From assembly GCA_023053545.1 (NCBI GenBank), contig JAKZAN010000143.1, positions 26,485 through 90,484 on the forward strand: a stretch of 64,000 nucleotides of DNA. The letters are read 5' to 3'. Shown piece after piece: positions 46,910-60,600 of the stretch. The translations under genes were made by a program, and so were the position numbers. This DNA is from Lepidurus packardi. Its lineage: Eukaryota; Arthropoda; Branchiopoda; Notostraca; Triopsidae. The notes beneath the pieces were generated by a model. The model was not told where the DNA came from. It saw only the letters and a list, made by a program, of their open reading frames with translations, and ran no database searches. Positions within the stretch are counted from its first letter, which is position 1. Each line of letters begins with the position of its first letter.

Positions 46910-48264
46910 ATACATGTCTAAACTGGTTTAAGCTAGTTTATAAACTGGTTTGTTTAAACTGGTTTATACTAGTTCAAACTGGTTTAAACCGGTTAAAACT
47001 GGCTTAATCTGGTTTAAACTGGTTAAAACTAGATTATAAACGGGTTTATACCGGTGTAAACAGGTCTAAACTGGTTTTAACTGGTATAAACTGGTTTACA
47101 CAAGTCTAAACTGGTTTAAACTGGTTTATACTAGTTCAAGCTGGTTTAAATTTTTTAACAGGTCTAAGCTTGTTTAAACTAGTTTATAAACTGGTTGAAA
47201 CCTTTTTTAACTTGCTTAAACTGGTTTAAACCAGGCCTAAACAGGTCTAAACTGGTTTAAACTAGTTTATTAACTGTGTTACACTGGTCTAAACTTGTTT
47301 ATACTAGTTCAAACTGGTTTAAACTGGTTTACACATGTCTAAACTGGTTTAAGCTAGTTTATAAACTGGTTTGTTTAAACTGGTTTATACTAGTTCAAAC
47401 TGGTTTAAACCGGTTAAGACTGGCTTAATCTGGTTTAAACTGGTTAAAACTAGATTATAAACTGGTTTATACCGGGGTAAACAGGTCTAAACTGGTTTTA
47501 ACTGGTATAAACTGGTTTACACAAGTCTAAACTGGTTTAAACTGGTTTATACTAGTTCAAGCTGGTTTAAATTTTTTTAACAGGTCTAAGCTTGTTTAAA
47601 CTAGTTAATAAACTGGTTGAAACCTTTTTTAACTTGCTTAAACTGGTTTAAACCAGGCCTAAACAGGTCTAAACTGGTTTAAACTAGTTTATTAACTGTG
47701 TTACACTGGTTTAAACTTGTTTATACTAGTTCAAACTGGTTTAAACTGGTTTACACAGGTCTAAACTGGTTTTAACTGGTTTCTACTAGTTCAAACTGGT
47801 TTAAATTTTTTTAACAGGTCTAAACTTGTTTAAACTAGTTTATAAACTGGTTTAAACTAGTTTTAACTGGCTCAAACTGGTTTCAACTGGATTAAACTGG
47901 TTTAAACTAGTTTAAACCCGTTAAAAAAAACCCGTTAAACCGGTTTTAACTGGCTTAAACTGGTTTAATCTGGTTTAAACAGGTCTAAACTTGTTTAAAC
48001 TAGTTTATAAACTGGTTTAAACTGGTGTAAACAGTTCTAAACTGGATTTAACTGGTTTAAACTGGTTAACACAGGTCGAAACTGGTTTAAGGTAGTTTAT
48101 AAACTGGTTTATACTAGTTCAGACTGGTTTAAACTGGTTAACACAGGTCGAAACTGGTTTAAGGTAGTTTATAAACTGGTTTATACTAGTTCAGACTGGT
48201 TTAGACCGGTTTAAACAGGTCTACTGATTTAAACTAGATTATAAACGGGTTTGAGCTGGTTTAA

Positions 48265-49207
48265 TTTCTGACTTAATTCATTCTGACATTTCTGACTTAA
48301 TTCTTGAACTATTGACTTAATTCATAAATTACTCACTTAATTCATGCATTTCTGACATAATTCTTGAACTATTGACTTAACTCATGAATTACTGACTTAT
48401 TCCATGAATAACTGACTTAATTAATAAATTCCTGACTTAAATAATGAATTACTTTAATAGTTCATGAATTAATGAATTGAATCATAAATTACTGACTTAT
48501 TTAAATAACTACGGACTTAGTTCATAAATTACTGACTTAATTCATAAATTACAGACTTTATTCATGAATTAACTGTCTTAATTCATGAACTACTGACTTA
48601 ATTCATGAACTATTGACTTAATTCATGAATTACTGACTTAATTCATGAATTCATGAATTACTGACTTAATTAACTAATTACTGACTTAATTCATGAATTA
48701 CTGACTTAATTCATGAAATACTGACTTAATTCATGAAATACTGACTTACTTCATGAAATACTGACTTAATTCAAGAAATAATGACTTAATTCATGAATTA
48801 CTGACTTAATTCATGAATTACTGACTTAATTTATGAATTATTGACTTCATTAATGAATTACCGACTTCGTTAATGAATTCATGAATTAATGACTTAATTA
48901 ATGAATTACTGACGTAATTCATGAATTACTGATTTAATGAATTCATGAATTACTGACTTAATTCATGAATTACTGATTTAATGAATTCATGAATTAATGA
49001 CTTAATTAATTAATTACTGACTAAATTCATGAATTTATGACTTAATTCATGAAAGACTGACTTAATTCATGAATCACTGACTTAATTCATGAATTAATTA
49101 CTTAATTCACAAATAACTGACTTAATTAAATAACTGCGGACTTAATTCATGAATTACTGACTTAATTCATGAATAAATGACTTCATTAATGAATTAACGA
49201 CTTCATT
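48265..49207 (+). repeat. Satellite E, 20 bp monomer
   Basis: About 47 copies of a 20 bp unit, TTCATGAATTACTGACTTAA, with variants. Aligned with the satellite A variant TTCATTACGGACTTAATTAA it shares the ACTTAATT core and the ATTAC-G/TGACTT block, so it is probably a diverged A relative in forward orientation. The repeated TTCATGAA makes each unit partly palindromic. No coding potential. Confidence 0.93.
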
Positions 49208-51282
49208 AATGAATTACTGTTAATAAAGTCCGTAATAAATTAATAAAGTCCGTAATGAATTAATAAAGTCCGTAATGAATTAACTAAATCCGTAATGAAT
49301 TGATTAATTCCGTAAAGAATTATTTAAGTCCGAAAGGAATTAATTAATTAATTATTTAAATCCGTAATGAATTAATAAAGTCCGTAATGAATTAACTAAA
49401 TCCGTAATAAATTGATTAATTCCGTAAAGAATTATTTAAGTCCGAAAGGAATAATTAATTAATTATTTAAATCCGTAATGAATTAATGAAGTCCTTAGGG
49501 AATTAATTAAGTTCGTAATGAATTAATAAAGTCCGTAATGAATTAATAAAATCCGTAATGAATTTATTAAATCCGTAAGGAATTAATAAAGTCCGTAATG
49601 AATTAATTAAGTCCGTAATGAATTAATTAAGTCCGTAATTAATTAATTAAGTCCGTACGGATTTGATTAAGTCCGAAAGGAATTAATTACGTCCGTATGG
49701 AATTAATTAAGTCTGTTATGAATTAATTAGCTCCGTAAGGAATTAATTAAGTCCGTAATGAATGAATTAAGTCCGTAATGAGTTAATTAAGTCCGTAAGG
49801 AATTAATTAAGTCCGTAATGAGCTAATTGAGTGCGTAATGAGTTAATTTAGTGCGTAAGGAATTAATTAAGTCCGTAATGAATTAATTAAATCCCTAATG
49901 AATTAATAAATTCCGTAATGAATTAATTAAGTCCGTAATGAATTAATAAAATCCGTAATGAATTAATAAAGTCCGTAATGAATTAATTAAGTCCGTAATG
50001 AATTAATTAAGTCCGTAGTGAGTTAATTAAGTCCGTAAGGAATTAATTAAGTCCGTAATGAGTTAATTGAGTCCGTAATGAGTTAATTAAGTGCGTAAAA
50101 AATTAATTAAGTCCGTAATGAATTAATAAAGTCCGTAATGAATTAATAAAGTCCGTAAGGAATTAATTAAGTCTGTCATGAATTATTTAAGTCCATAAGG
50201 AATTAATTAAGTCCGTAATGAATTAATTAAGTCCGTAGGGAAATAATTAAGTCCGTAATGAATTAATTAAGTCCATAATGAATTAATTAAGTACGTAATG
50301 AATTAATAAAGTCTGTAAGGAATTAATTAAGTCCGAAAGGAATTAATTAAGTCCGTAAGGAATTAATTAAGTCTGTTATGAATTAATTAAGTCAGTAGGG
50401 ATTTGATTAAGTCCGAAAGGAATTAATTAATTCCGTAGGGATTTAATGAAGTCCGTAAGGAATTAATTAAATCCGTAAGGAATTAATTAAGTCCGAAAGG
50501 AATTAATTAAGTCCGTAAGGAATTAATTAAGTCTGTTATGAATTAATTAAATCCATAAGGAATTAATTAAGTCCGTAATGAATTAATTAATTCTGTAGGG
50601 ATTTAATTAAGTCCGAAAGGAAATAATTAAGCCCGTAATGAATGAATTAAATCCGTAATGAATTGATTAGTTCCGTAAAGAATTATTTAAGTCCGTAAGG
50701 AATTAATTAAGTCCGTAATGAATTATTTAAGTCCATAATGAATTAATTAAGTCCGTAATGAATTAATAAAGTCCGTAATGAATTAATTAAATCCGTAGGG
50801 ATTTGTTTAAGTCTGAAAGGAATTAATTAAATCCGTAATGAATTAATTAAGTTTCTAGGGAATAAAATAAGTCTGTAAAGAATTAATAAAGTCCATAATG
50901 AATTAATAAAGTCCGTAATGAATTAATAAAGTCTGTAATGAATTAATTAAATCCGTAATGAATTAATTAAGTCAGTAATGAGTAAATTAAGTCCGTAATG
51001 AGTTAATTAAGTGCGTAGGGAATTAATTAAGTCCGTAAGGATTTCATTAAGTCCGTAATGAATTAATATAGTCCGTAATGAATTAATTAAATCCGTAATG
51101 AATTAATAAATTCCGTAATGAATTGATTAATTCCGTAATGAATTAATTAGACCCGTAATGAAGTAATTAAGTCTGTAGGGAATTAATTAAGTCCGTAATT
51201 AATTAATTAAGTCCATAATTAATTAATTAGTTCCGTAAGGAATTAATTATGTCAGTAATCAATTAATTAGGTCCGTAATGAA
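49208..51282 (-). repeat. Satellite A, reverse-oriented array, first block
   Basis: 20 bp units AATTAATTAAGTCCGTAATG and relatives are the reverse complement of the A monomer at the left edge. The switch from satellite E occurs within a few bases near 49208. The AATAAAGTCCGTAATG variant dominates here, unlike the ATTCAGTCCGTAAGG type further right. Confidence 0.95.
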
Positions 51283-51527
51283 CCTGTTTAAACCTGTTTG
51301 AACCCATTAAACCTTTTTCAACTGGTTTATACTAGTTCAAACTGGTTTGAACCGGTATAAAAAGGTCTAAACTGGTTTAAAATAGTTTATAAACGGGTTT
51401 GAACTGGTTTAAACCAGTTTAAACCTGTTAAACTTGTTTAGAAACTGGTTTAAACCGGTTTTAACTGGCTTAAACTGGTTTAAACTGGTTTAAACTGGTT
51501 TACATAGGTCTAAACTGGTTTAAGCTA
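51283..51527 (+). repeat. Satellite C island 1 inside satellite A
   Basis: About 245 bp of CTGGTTTAAA-type sequence in forward orientation, beginning AACCTGTTTAAACCTGTTTG and ending TTTAAGCTAATGAGG. It carries C variants (CCGGTATAAAAAGGTCTAAA) close to those of the main array and is flanked on both sides by reverse satellite A. Confidence 0.93.
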
Positions 51528-54500
51528 ATGAGGTAATTAAGTCCGTAAGGAATTAATGAAGTCCGTAAGGAATTAATTAAGTCCATAATGAATTAATAAA
51601 GTCCGTAATGAATTAATTAAATCCGTAGGGATTTGATTAAGTCCGAAAGGAATTAATTAAGTCGGTAAGGATTTAATTAAGTCCGTAATGAATTAATTCA
51701 GTCCGTAATGAATTAATTACGTCCGTAAGGAATTAGTGCAGTCCGTAAGGAATTAATTAAGTCCGTAAGGAATTAATTCAGTCCGCAAGGAATTAATTTA
51801 GTCCGTAAGGAATTAATTCAGTCCACAAGGAATTAATTCAGTACGTAAGGAATTAATTAAGTCGGTAAAGATTTAATTAAGTCCGTAATGAATTAATTCA
51901 GTCCGTAAGGAATTAATTCAGTCCGTAATTAATTAATTTAGTACGTAAGGAATTAATTAAGTCGGTAAGGATTTAATTAAGTCCGTAATGAATTAATTCA
52001 GTCCGTAACGAATTAATTACGTCCGTAAGGAATTAATTCAGTCCGTAAGGAATTAATTCAGTCCTTAAGGAATTAATTCAGTCCGTAAGGAATTAATTCA
52101 GTCCGTAAGGAAATAATTAAGTCCGTAATGAATTAATTGAGTCCGTAAGGAATTAATTCAGTCCCCAAGGAATTAATTCAGTCCGTAAGGAATTAATTCA
52201 GTCTGTAAGGAATTAAATCAGGCCGAAAGGAACTAATTCAGTCTGTAAGGAATTATATCAGGCCGTAAAGAATTAATTAAGTCCGTAAGAAATTAATTGA
52301 GTCCGTAAGAAATTAATTAAGTCCAAAGATTTAATAAAGTCGGTAATGAATTAACTAAGTCCGTAGCGAATTAAGTAATTCCCTAAGGAATTAATAAAGT
52401 CCGTAAGGAATTAATTAAGTCCGTAATGAATTAATTAAGTTCATAGGGAATTATTTAAGTCCGTAAGGAATTAATTAATTCCGTAAGGAATTAATTAAGT
52501 CCGTAATGAACTGATTAATTCGGTAAGGATTTAAATAAGTCCGTAATGAATTATTAAAGTCCGTACTGAATTAATTAAGTCCGTAAAGATTTAATTAAGT
52601 CCGTAATAAATTAATAAAGTCCGTAATGAATTAGTGAAGTCCCTAAGGAACTAATTAAGTCCGTAATGAATTAATAATGTTCGTAGGGAATTATTTATGT
52701 CCGTAGTGAATTAGCTAAGTCCGTAAGGAATTAATTGAGTCCGTAATGAATTAATAAAGTCCGTAATGAATTAATAAAGTCCGTAATGAATTAACTAAGT
52801 CCGTAAGGAATTAAATAAGCCCCTAAGGAATTAATAAAGTCCGTAAGGAATTAATTAAGTCCGTAAGGAATTAATTAAGTCCGTAATGAATTAATTAAGT
52901 CCGTAATGAATTAATAAAGTCTGTAAGGAATTAATTAAGTCCGTAAGGAATTAATTCAGTACATAAGGAATTAATTAAGTCGGTAAAGATTTAATTAAGT
53001 CCGTAATAAATTAATTCAGTCCGTAATGAATTAATTAAGTCCGTAAGGAATTAGTTCAGTCCGTAAGGAATTAATTAATTCCGTAAGGAATTAATTAAGT
53101 TCGTAAGGAATTAATTCAGTCCATAAGGAACTAATTCAGTCTGTAAGAAATTAAACAGGCCGTAAGGAATTAATTTAGTCTGTAAGGAATTAATTAAGCC
53201 CGTAAGGAATTCATATAATCCGTAAGGAATTTATAAAGTCAGTAAGGAATTAATTAAGTCCGTAAGGAATTAATTCAGTCCGTAAGGAATTAATTCAGTC
53301 CGTAATTAATTAATTTAGTAGGTAAGGAATTAATTAAGTCCGTAATGAATGAATTCAGTCCGTAATGAATTAATTACGTCCGTAAGAAATTTGTTCAGTC
53401 CGTAAGGAATTAATTAAGTTCGTAAGGAATTAATTCAGTCCGTAAGAAATTAATTCAGTCCTTAAGGAATTAATTCAGTCCGTAAGGAATTAATTAATTC
53501 CGTAAGGAATTAATTAAGTCCGTAATGAATTATTAAAGTCCGTAATGAATTAATAATGTTCGTAGGAAATTATTTATGTCCGTAGTGAATTAATTAAGTC
53601 CGTAAGGAATTAATTGAGTCCGTAATGAATTAATAAAGTCCGTAATGAATTAACTACGTCCTTAAGGAATTAAATAAGCCCCTAAGGAATTAATAAAGTC
53701 CGTAAGGAATTAATTAAGTCCGTAAGGAATTAATTAAGTCCGTAATGAATTAATTAAGTCCGTAAGGAATTAATTAAGTCCGTAAGGAATTAATTCAGTA
53801 CATAAGGAATTAATTAAGTCGGTAAAGATTTAATTAAGTCCGTAATGAATTAATTCAGTCCGTAATGAATTAATTAAGTCCGTAAGGAATTAGTTCAGTC
53901 CGTAAGGAATTAATTAAGTCCGTAAGGAATTAATTAAGTTCGTAAGGAATTAATTCAGTCCATAAGGAATTAATTCAGTCTGTAAGAAATTAAACAGGCC
54001 GTAAGGAATTAATTTAGTCTGTAAGGAATTAATTAAGCCCGTAAGGAATTCATATAATCCGTAAGGAATTTATAAAGTCAGTAAGGAATTAATTAAGTCC
54101 GTAAGGAATTAATTCAGTCAACAAGGAATTAATTCATTCCGTAAGTGGTTAATTCAGTCCGAAATAAATAAATTAAGTCCGTAAGGAATTAATTCAGTCC
54201 GTAAGGAATTAATTCAGTCCGTTATTAATTAATTTAGTACGTAAGGAATTAATTAAGTCGGTAAGGATTTAATTAAGTCCGTAATGAATTAATTCAGTCC
54301 GTAATGAATTAATTACGTCCGTAAGGAATTAGTTCAGTCCGTAAGGAATTAATTAAGTTCGTAAGGAATTAATTCAGTCCGTAAGGAATTAATTCAGTCC
54401 TTAAGGAATTAATTCAGTCCGTAAGGAATTAATTCAGTCCGTAAGGAAATAATTAAGTCCGTAATGAATTAATTGAGTCCGTAAGGAATTAATTCAGTCC

Positions 54501-56540
54501 CCAAGGAATTAATTCAGTCCGTAAGGAATTAATTCAGTCTGTAAGGAATTAAATCAGGCCGAAAGGAACTAATTCAGTCTGTAAGGAATTATATCAGGCC
54601 GTAAAGAATTAATTAAGTCCGTAAGAAATTAATTGAGTCCGTAAGAAATTAATTAAGTCCAAAGTTCAGTCCATAAGGAATTAATTCAGTCTGTAAGAAA
54701 TTAAACAGGCCGTAAGGAATTAATTTAGTCTGTAAGGAATTAATTAAGCCCGTAAGGAATTCATATAATCCGTAAGGAATTTATAAAGTCAGTAAGGAAT
54801 TAATTAAGTCCGTAAGGAATTAATTCAGTCAACAAGGAATTAATCATTCCGTAAGTGGTTAATTCAGTCCGAAATAAATAAATTAAGTCCGTAAGGAATT
54901 AATTCAGTCCGTAAGGAATTAATTCAGTCCGTAATTAATTAATTTAGTACGTAAGGAATTAATTAATTTGGTAAGGATTTAATTAAGTCCGTAATGAATA
55001 TATCAGTCCGTAATGAATTAATTACGTCCGTAAGGAATTAGTTCAGTCCGTAAGGAATTAATTAAGTTCGTAAGGAATCAATTCAGTCCGTAAGGAATTA
55101 ATTCAGTCCTTAAGGAATTAATTCAGTCCGTAAGGAATTAATTCAGTCCTTAAGGAAATAATTCAGTCCCCAAGGAATTAATTCATTCCGTAAGGAATTA
55201 ATTGAGTCCGTAATGAATTAATTAAGTCCAAAGAATTAATAAAGTCGGTAATGAATTAACTAAGTCCGTAGCGAATTAAGTAATTCCCTAAGGAATTAAT
55301 AAAGTCCGTAAGGAATTAATTAAATCCGTAATAAATTAATTAAGTCCGTAAGGAATTAATTAAGTCCGTAAGGAATTAATTAAGTCCGTAATGAATTAAT
55401 TAAGTTCGTAGGGAATTATTTAGGTCCGTAAGGAATTACTTAATTCCGTAAGGAATTAATTAAGTCCGTAATGAATTGATTAATTCGGTAAGGATTTAAA
55501 TAAGTCCGTAATGAATTATTAAAGTCCGTACTGAATTAATTAAGTCCGTAAAGATTTAATTAAGTCCGTAATGAATTAATAAAGTCCGTAATGAATTAAT
55601 AAAGTCCGTAATGAATTAATTAAATCCGTAATGCATTAATAAATTCCGTAATGAATTGATTAAATCCGTAAAGAATTAATTAAATACGTAATGAATTAAT
55701 TAAATCCGTAATGAATTAATTAAGTCCGTAATGGGTTAATTAAGTCCGTAAGGAATTAATTAATTCCGTAATGAGTTAATTGAGTCCGTAATGAGTTTAT
55801 TAAGTGCGTAAGGAATTAATTAAGTCCGTAAGGATTTCATTAAGTCCGTAATGAATTAATAAAGTCCATAATGAGTTAATTGATTCCGTAATGAGTTAAT
55901 TAAGTCCATAATGAATTAATTAAGTCCGTAATGAATTAATAAAGTCCGTAATGAATTCATTAAATCCGTAGGGATTTGTTTAAGTCTGAAAGGAATTAAT
56001 TAAGTCCGTAAGTCCGTAATGTATTAATTCATTACGGACTTTATTAATTAAGTCTGTAAGGAATTAATTAAATCCGTAATGAATTAATTAAGTCTCTAGG
56101 GAATAAAATAAGTCCGTAAAGAATTAATAAAGTACGTAATGAATTAATAAAGTCTGCAATGAATTAATTAAATCCGTAATGAATTAATAAATTCCGTAAT
56201 GAATTGATTAATTCCGTAAAGAATTAATTAAATCCGTAATGAATTATTTAAGTCCGTAAGGATTTCATTAATTCCGTAATGAATTAATAAGGTCCGTAAT
56301 GAATTAATATAGTCCGTAATGAATTAATTAAATCCGTAATGAATTAATAAATTCCGTAATGAATTGATTAATTCCGTAATGAATTAACTAGACCCGTAAT
56401 GAATTAATTAAGTCTGTAGGGAATTAATTAAGTCCGTAATTAATTAATTAAGTCCATAATTAATTAATTAGTTCCGTAAGGAATTAATTATGTCAGTAAT
56501 GAATTAATTAGGTCCTGTGTTAGATCCATGAATTAATGAA
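51528..56540 (-). repeat. Satellite A, reverse-oriented array, second block
   Basis: Twenty-base units, mostly AATTAATTCAGTCCGTAAGG and AATTAATTAAGTCCGTAATG. Blocks are duplicated: TTAAACAGGCCGTAAGG lies at 53151, 53990 and 54701 (spacings 839 and 711), with GTAAGTGGTTAATTCAGTCC following in the later copies. The last 30 bases (TGTGTTAGATCCATGAATTA at about 56516) are atypical of the family and sit just before C island 2. Confidence 0.95.
56010..56041. repeat. Single inverted satellite A monomer (hairpin)
   Basis: AAGTCCGTAATG (56010-56021) and CATTACGGACTT (56030-56041) are perfect 12 bp inverted arms around an 8-base spacer. One monomer is therefore in the opposite orientation to its neighbours. 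Confidence 0.85.
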
Positions 56541-56788
56541 TCTGTTTAAACCTGTTTGAACCCATTTAAACCTTTTTCAACTGGTTCATACTAGTTCAAA
56601 CTGGTTTGAACCGGTATAAAAAGGTCTAAACTGGTTTAAAATAGTTTATAAACGGGTTTGAACTGGTTTAAACCAGTTTAAACCTGTTAAACTTGTTTAG
56701 AAACTGGTTTAAACCGGCTTTAACTGGCTTAAACTGGTTTAAACTGGTTTAAACTGGTTTACACAGGTCTAAACTGGTTTAAGCTAAT
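56541..56788 (+). repeat. Satellite C island 2 inside satellite A
   Basis: About 248 bp nearly identical to island 1, with the same internal order (CCCATTTAAACCTTTTTCAA, CCGGTATAAAAAGGTC, TTTAAGCTAATGGGG) and the same right-hand border. The offset is about 5.26 kb, and the satellite A sequence to its left is also shared, so island and flank were duplicated together. Confidence 0.93.
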
Positions 56789-57670
56789 GGGGTTATTAAG
56801 TGCGTAAGGAATTAATTAAGTCCGTTATAATTAATTAAGTCCGTAAGGAATTAATGAAGTCCGTAAGGAGTTTATAAAGTCCATAAGGAATTAATTAAAA
56901 ACCTAAGGAATTTATAAAGTCCGTAGTGAGTTAAATAAGTGCGTAAGGAATTAATTAAGTCCGTAATGAATTAATTAAATCCGTTATAATTAATTAAGTC
57001 CGTAAGGAATTAATGAAGTCCGAAAGGAGTTTATAAAGTCCATAAGGAATTAATTAAAAACCTAAGGAATTTATAAAGTCCGTAGCGAGTTAAATAAGTG
57101 CGTAAGGAATTAATTAAGTCCGTAATGAATTAATTAAGTCCGTTATAATTAATTAAGTCCGTAAGGAATTAATGAAGTCCGTAAGGAGTTTATAAAGTCC
57201 ATAAGGAATTAATTAAAAACCTAAGGAATTTATAAAGTCCGTAGTGAGTTAAATAAGTGCGTAAGGAATTAATTAATTCCGTAATGAATTAATTAGGTCC
57301 GTAATGAATTAGTAAAGTCCGTAATGAATTAATTAGGTCCGTAATGAATTAGTAAAGTCCGTAGTGAGTTAATTAAGTGCGTAAGGAATTAATTAAGTCC
57401 GTAATGAATTAATTAGTCCGTAATGAATTAGTAAAGTCCGTAATGAATTAATTAGGTCCGTAATGAATTAGTAAAGTCCGTAATGAATTAATTAAATCCG
57501 TAAGGAATTAATGAAGTCCGTAAGGAGTTTATAAAGTCCATAAGGAATTAATTAAGTACCTAAGGAATTTATAAACTCCGTAATGAATTAATTAAGTCCG
57601 TATTGAATTAATTAAGTCAGTAGGGAATTAATTAAGTCTGTAATGAATTAATTAGGTCCGTAATGAATTA
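56789..57670 (-). repeat. Satellite A, reverse-oriented array, third block
   Basis: Twenty-base A units continue after C island 2 in the reverse orientation and end at a sharp junction with satellite G near 57670, where the shared ATTACA allows a short microhomology. Confidence 0.93.
56822..57298 (-). repeat. 159 bp higher-order repeat of satellite A, three copies
   Basis: The 19 bp variant CCGTTATAATTAATTAAGT starts at 56822, 56981 and 57140, exactly 159 bp apart (seven 20 bp monomers plus this 19 bp one). AAAAACCTAAGGAATTTATA and GTGAGTTAAATAAGTGCG hold the same place in each copy, with single-base differences. Confidence 0.9.
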
Positions 57671-60600
57671 CAAGCATATTTCAACGAAATTTCAATGAAA
57701 TTTCATTGTAATTTCAATAAGATTTCAAGGAAATGTCAGGTAAAATTACAAGCAAATTTCAATGGAATTTCATTGAAATTTCAGGTAAAATTACAAGCAT
57801 ATTTCAACGAAATTTCAATTAAATTTCCGTGTAATTTCAATAAGATTTCTAGGAAATTTCAGGTAAAATTAAAAGCAAATTTCAAGGAAATTTCAATAAG
57901 ATTTCGAGGAAATTTCAGGTAAAATTACAAGCAAATTTCAACGAAATTTCATTGAAAATTCAGGTAAAATTACAAGCATATTTCAACGAAATTTCAATGA
58001 AATTTCAGTGTAATTTCAATAAGATTTCGAGGAAATTTTAGGTAAAATTACAAGCAAATTTCAAGGAAATTTCAGGTAAAATTACAAGCAAATTTCAAGG
58101 AAATTTCATTGAAATTTCAGGTAAAATTACATGCATATTTCAACGAAATTTCTATGAAATTTCGTTGTAATTTCAATAAGATTTCGAGAAAATTTCAGGT
58201 AAAATTACAAGCAAATTTGAAGGAAATTTCAGGTAAAATCACAAGCATATTTCAACGAAATTTCAATGAAATTTCAGTGTAACTTCAATAAGATTTCGAG
58301 GAAATTTCACGTAAAATTACAAGCAAATTTCAAGGAAATTTCAATAAGATTTCGAGGAAATTTCAGGTAAAATTACAAGCATATTTCAACGAAATTTCAA
58401 GGAAATTTAAGTGTAATTTCAATAAGATTTCGAGGAAATTTCAGGTAAAATTATAAGCAAATTTCAAGGAAATTTCATTGAAATTTCAGGTAAAATTACA
58501 AGCATATTTCAACGAAATTTCAATGAAATTTCAGTGTAATTTCAATAAGATTTTGAGGAAATTTCAGGTAAAATTACAAGCAAATTTCAAGGAAATTTCA
58601 TTGAAATTTCAGGTAAAATTACAATCATATTTCAACGAAATTTCAATGAAATTTCAGTGTAATTTCAATAAGATTTCGATTAAATTTCAGGTAAAATTAC
58701 AAGCAAATTTCAAGGAAATTTCATTTAAATTTCAGGTAAAATTACAAGCATATTTCAACGAAATTTCAATGAAATTTCAGTGTAATTTCAATAAGGTTTC
58801 GAGGAAATTTTAGGTAAAATTCCATCAAATTTCAAGGAAATTTCAGGTAAAATTACAAGCAAATTTCAAGGAAATTTCATTGAAATTTCAGGTAAAATTA
58901 CATGCATATTTCAACGAAATTTCAATGAAATTTCGGTGTAATTTCAATAAGATTTCGAGAAAATTTCAGGTAAAATTACAAGCAAATTTAAAGGAAATTT
59001 CAATGAAATTTAAGTGTAATTTCAATAAGATTTCGAGGAAATTTCAAGTAAAATTACAAGCAAATTTCAAGGAAGTTTCATTGAAATTTCAGGTAAAATT
59101 ACAAGCATATTTCAACGAAATTTCAATGAAATTTCAGTGTAATTTCAATAAGATTTCGAGGAAATTTCAGGTAAAATTACAAGCAAATTTCAAGGAAATT
59201 TCATTGAAATTTCAGGTAAAATTACAAGCATATTTCAACGAAATTTCAATGAAATTTCAGTGTAATTTCAATAAGATTTCGAGGAAATTTTAGGTAAAAT
59301 TACAAGCAAATTTCAAGGAAATTTCAGGTAAAATTACAAGCAAATTTCAAGGAAATTTCATTGAAATTTCAGGTAAAATTACATGCATATTTCAACGAAA
59401 TTTCAATGAAATTTCGGTGTAATTTCAATAAGATTTCGAGAAAATTTCAGTTAAAATTACAAGCAAATTTGAAGGAAATTTCAGGTAAAATCACAAGCAT
59501 ATTTCAACGAAATTTCAATGAAATTTCAGTGTAACTTCAATAAGATTTCGAGGAAATTTCACGTAAAATTACAAGCAAATTTCAATGAAATTTCAATAAG
59601 ATTTCAAGGAAATTTCAGGTAAAATTACAAGCATATTTCAACGAAATTTCAATGAAATTTCAGTGTAATTTCAATAAGATTTCGAGGAAATTTCAGGTAA
59701 AATTACAAGCAAATTTCAAGGAAATTTCATTGAAATTTCAGGTAAAATTACAAGCATATTTCAACGAAATTTCAATGAAATTTCAGTGTAATTTCAATAA
59801 GATTTCGAGGAAATATCAGGTAAAATTACAAGCAAATTTCAAGGAAATTTCATTGAAATTTCAGGTAAAATTACAAGCATATTTCAACGAAATTTCAATG
59901 AAATTTCAGTGTAACTTCAATAAGATTTCGAGGAAATTTCACGTAAAATTACAAGCAAATTTCAATGAAATTTCAATAAGATTTCGAGGAAATTTCAGGT
60001 AAAATTACAAGCATATTTCAACGAAATTTCAATGAAATTTCAGTGTAATTTCAATAAGATTTCGAGGAAATTTCAGGTAAAATTACAAGCAAATTTCAAG
60101 GAAATTTCATTGAAATTTCAGGTAAAATTACAAGCATATTTCAACGAAATTTCAATGAAATTTCAGTGTAATTTCAATAAGATTTCGAGGAAATTTCAGG
60201 TAAAATTACAAGCAAATTTCAAGGAAATTTCATTGAAATTTCAGGTAAAATTACAAGCATATTTCAACGAAATTTCAATGAAATTTCAGTGTAATTTCAA
60301 TAAGATTTCGAGGAAATTTCAGGTAAAATTACAAGCAAATTTCAAGGAAATTTCATTGAAATTTCAGGTAAAATTACGAGCATATTTCAACAAAATTTCA
60401 ATGAAATTTCAGTGTAATTTCAATAAGATTTCGAGGAAATTTCAGGTAAAATTACAAGAAAATTTCAAGGAAATTTCATTGAAATTTCAGGTAAATATAC
60501 AAGCATATTTCAACGAAATTTCAATGAAATTTCAGTGTAATTTCAATAAGATTTCGAGGAAATTTCAGGTAAAATTACAAGCAAATTTCAAGGAAATTTC

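Larger units (their letters stand above)
34950..48264 (+). repeat. Satellite C, forward array (right block)
   Basis: Thirteen kilobases of CTGGTTTAAA-type units in the same orientation as the left block. The first bases (CTGGTTTAAACTTGTTTATA) pick up the higher-order register exactly where the left block stops at 15665. Segments such as TTCAAAAATTTATAAACTGG, GCTAGTTTATAAACTGG and ACCAGGCCTAAACAGG recur in constant order, showing large nested duplications. It ends at a sharp change to satellite E. No gene seen. Confidence 0.96.

Noticed and set aside
11801..48264. Satellite C as a telomeric repeat
   Set aside because: The 10 bp CTGGTTTAAA unit is not a known telomere motif, lacks the G-run strand bias, occurs in both orientations and is internal.
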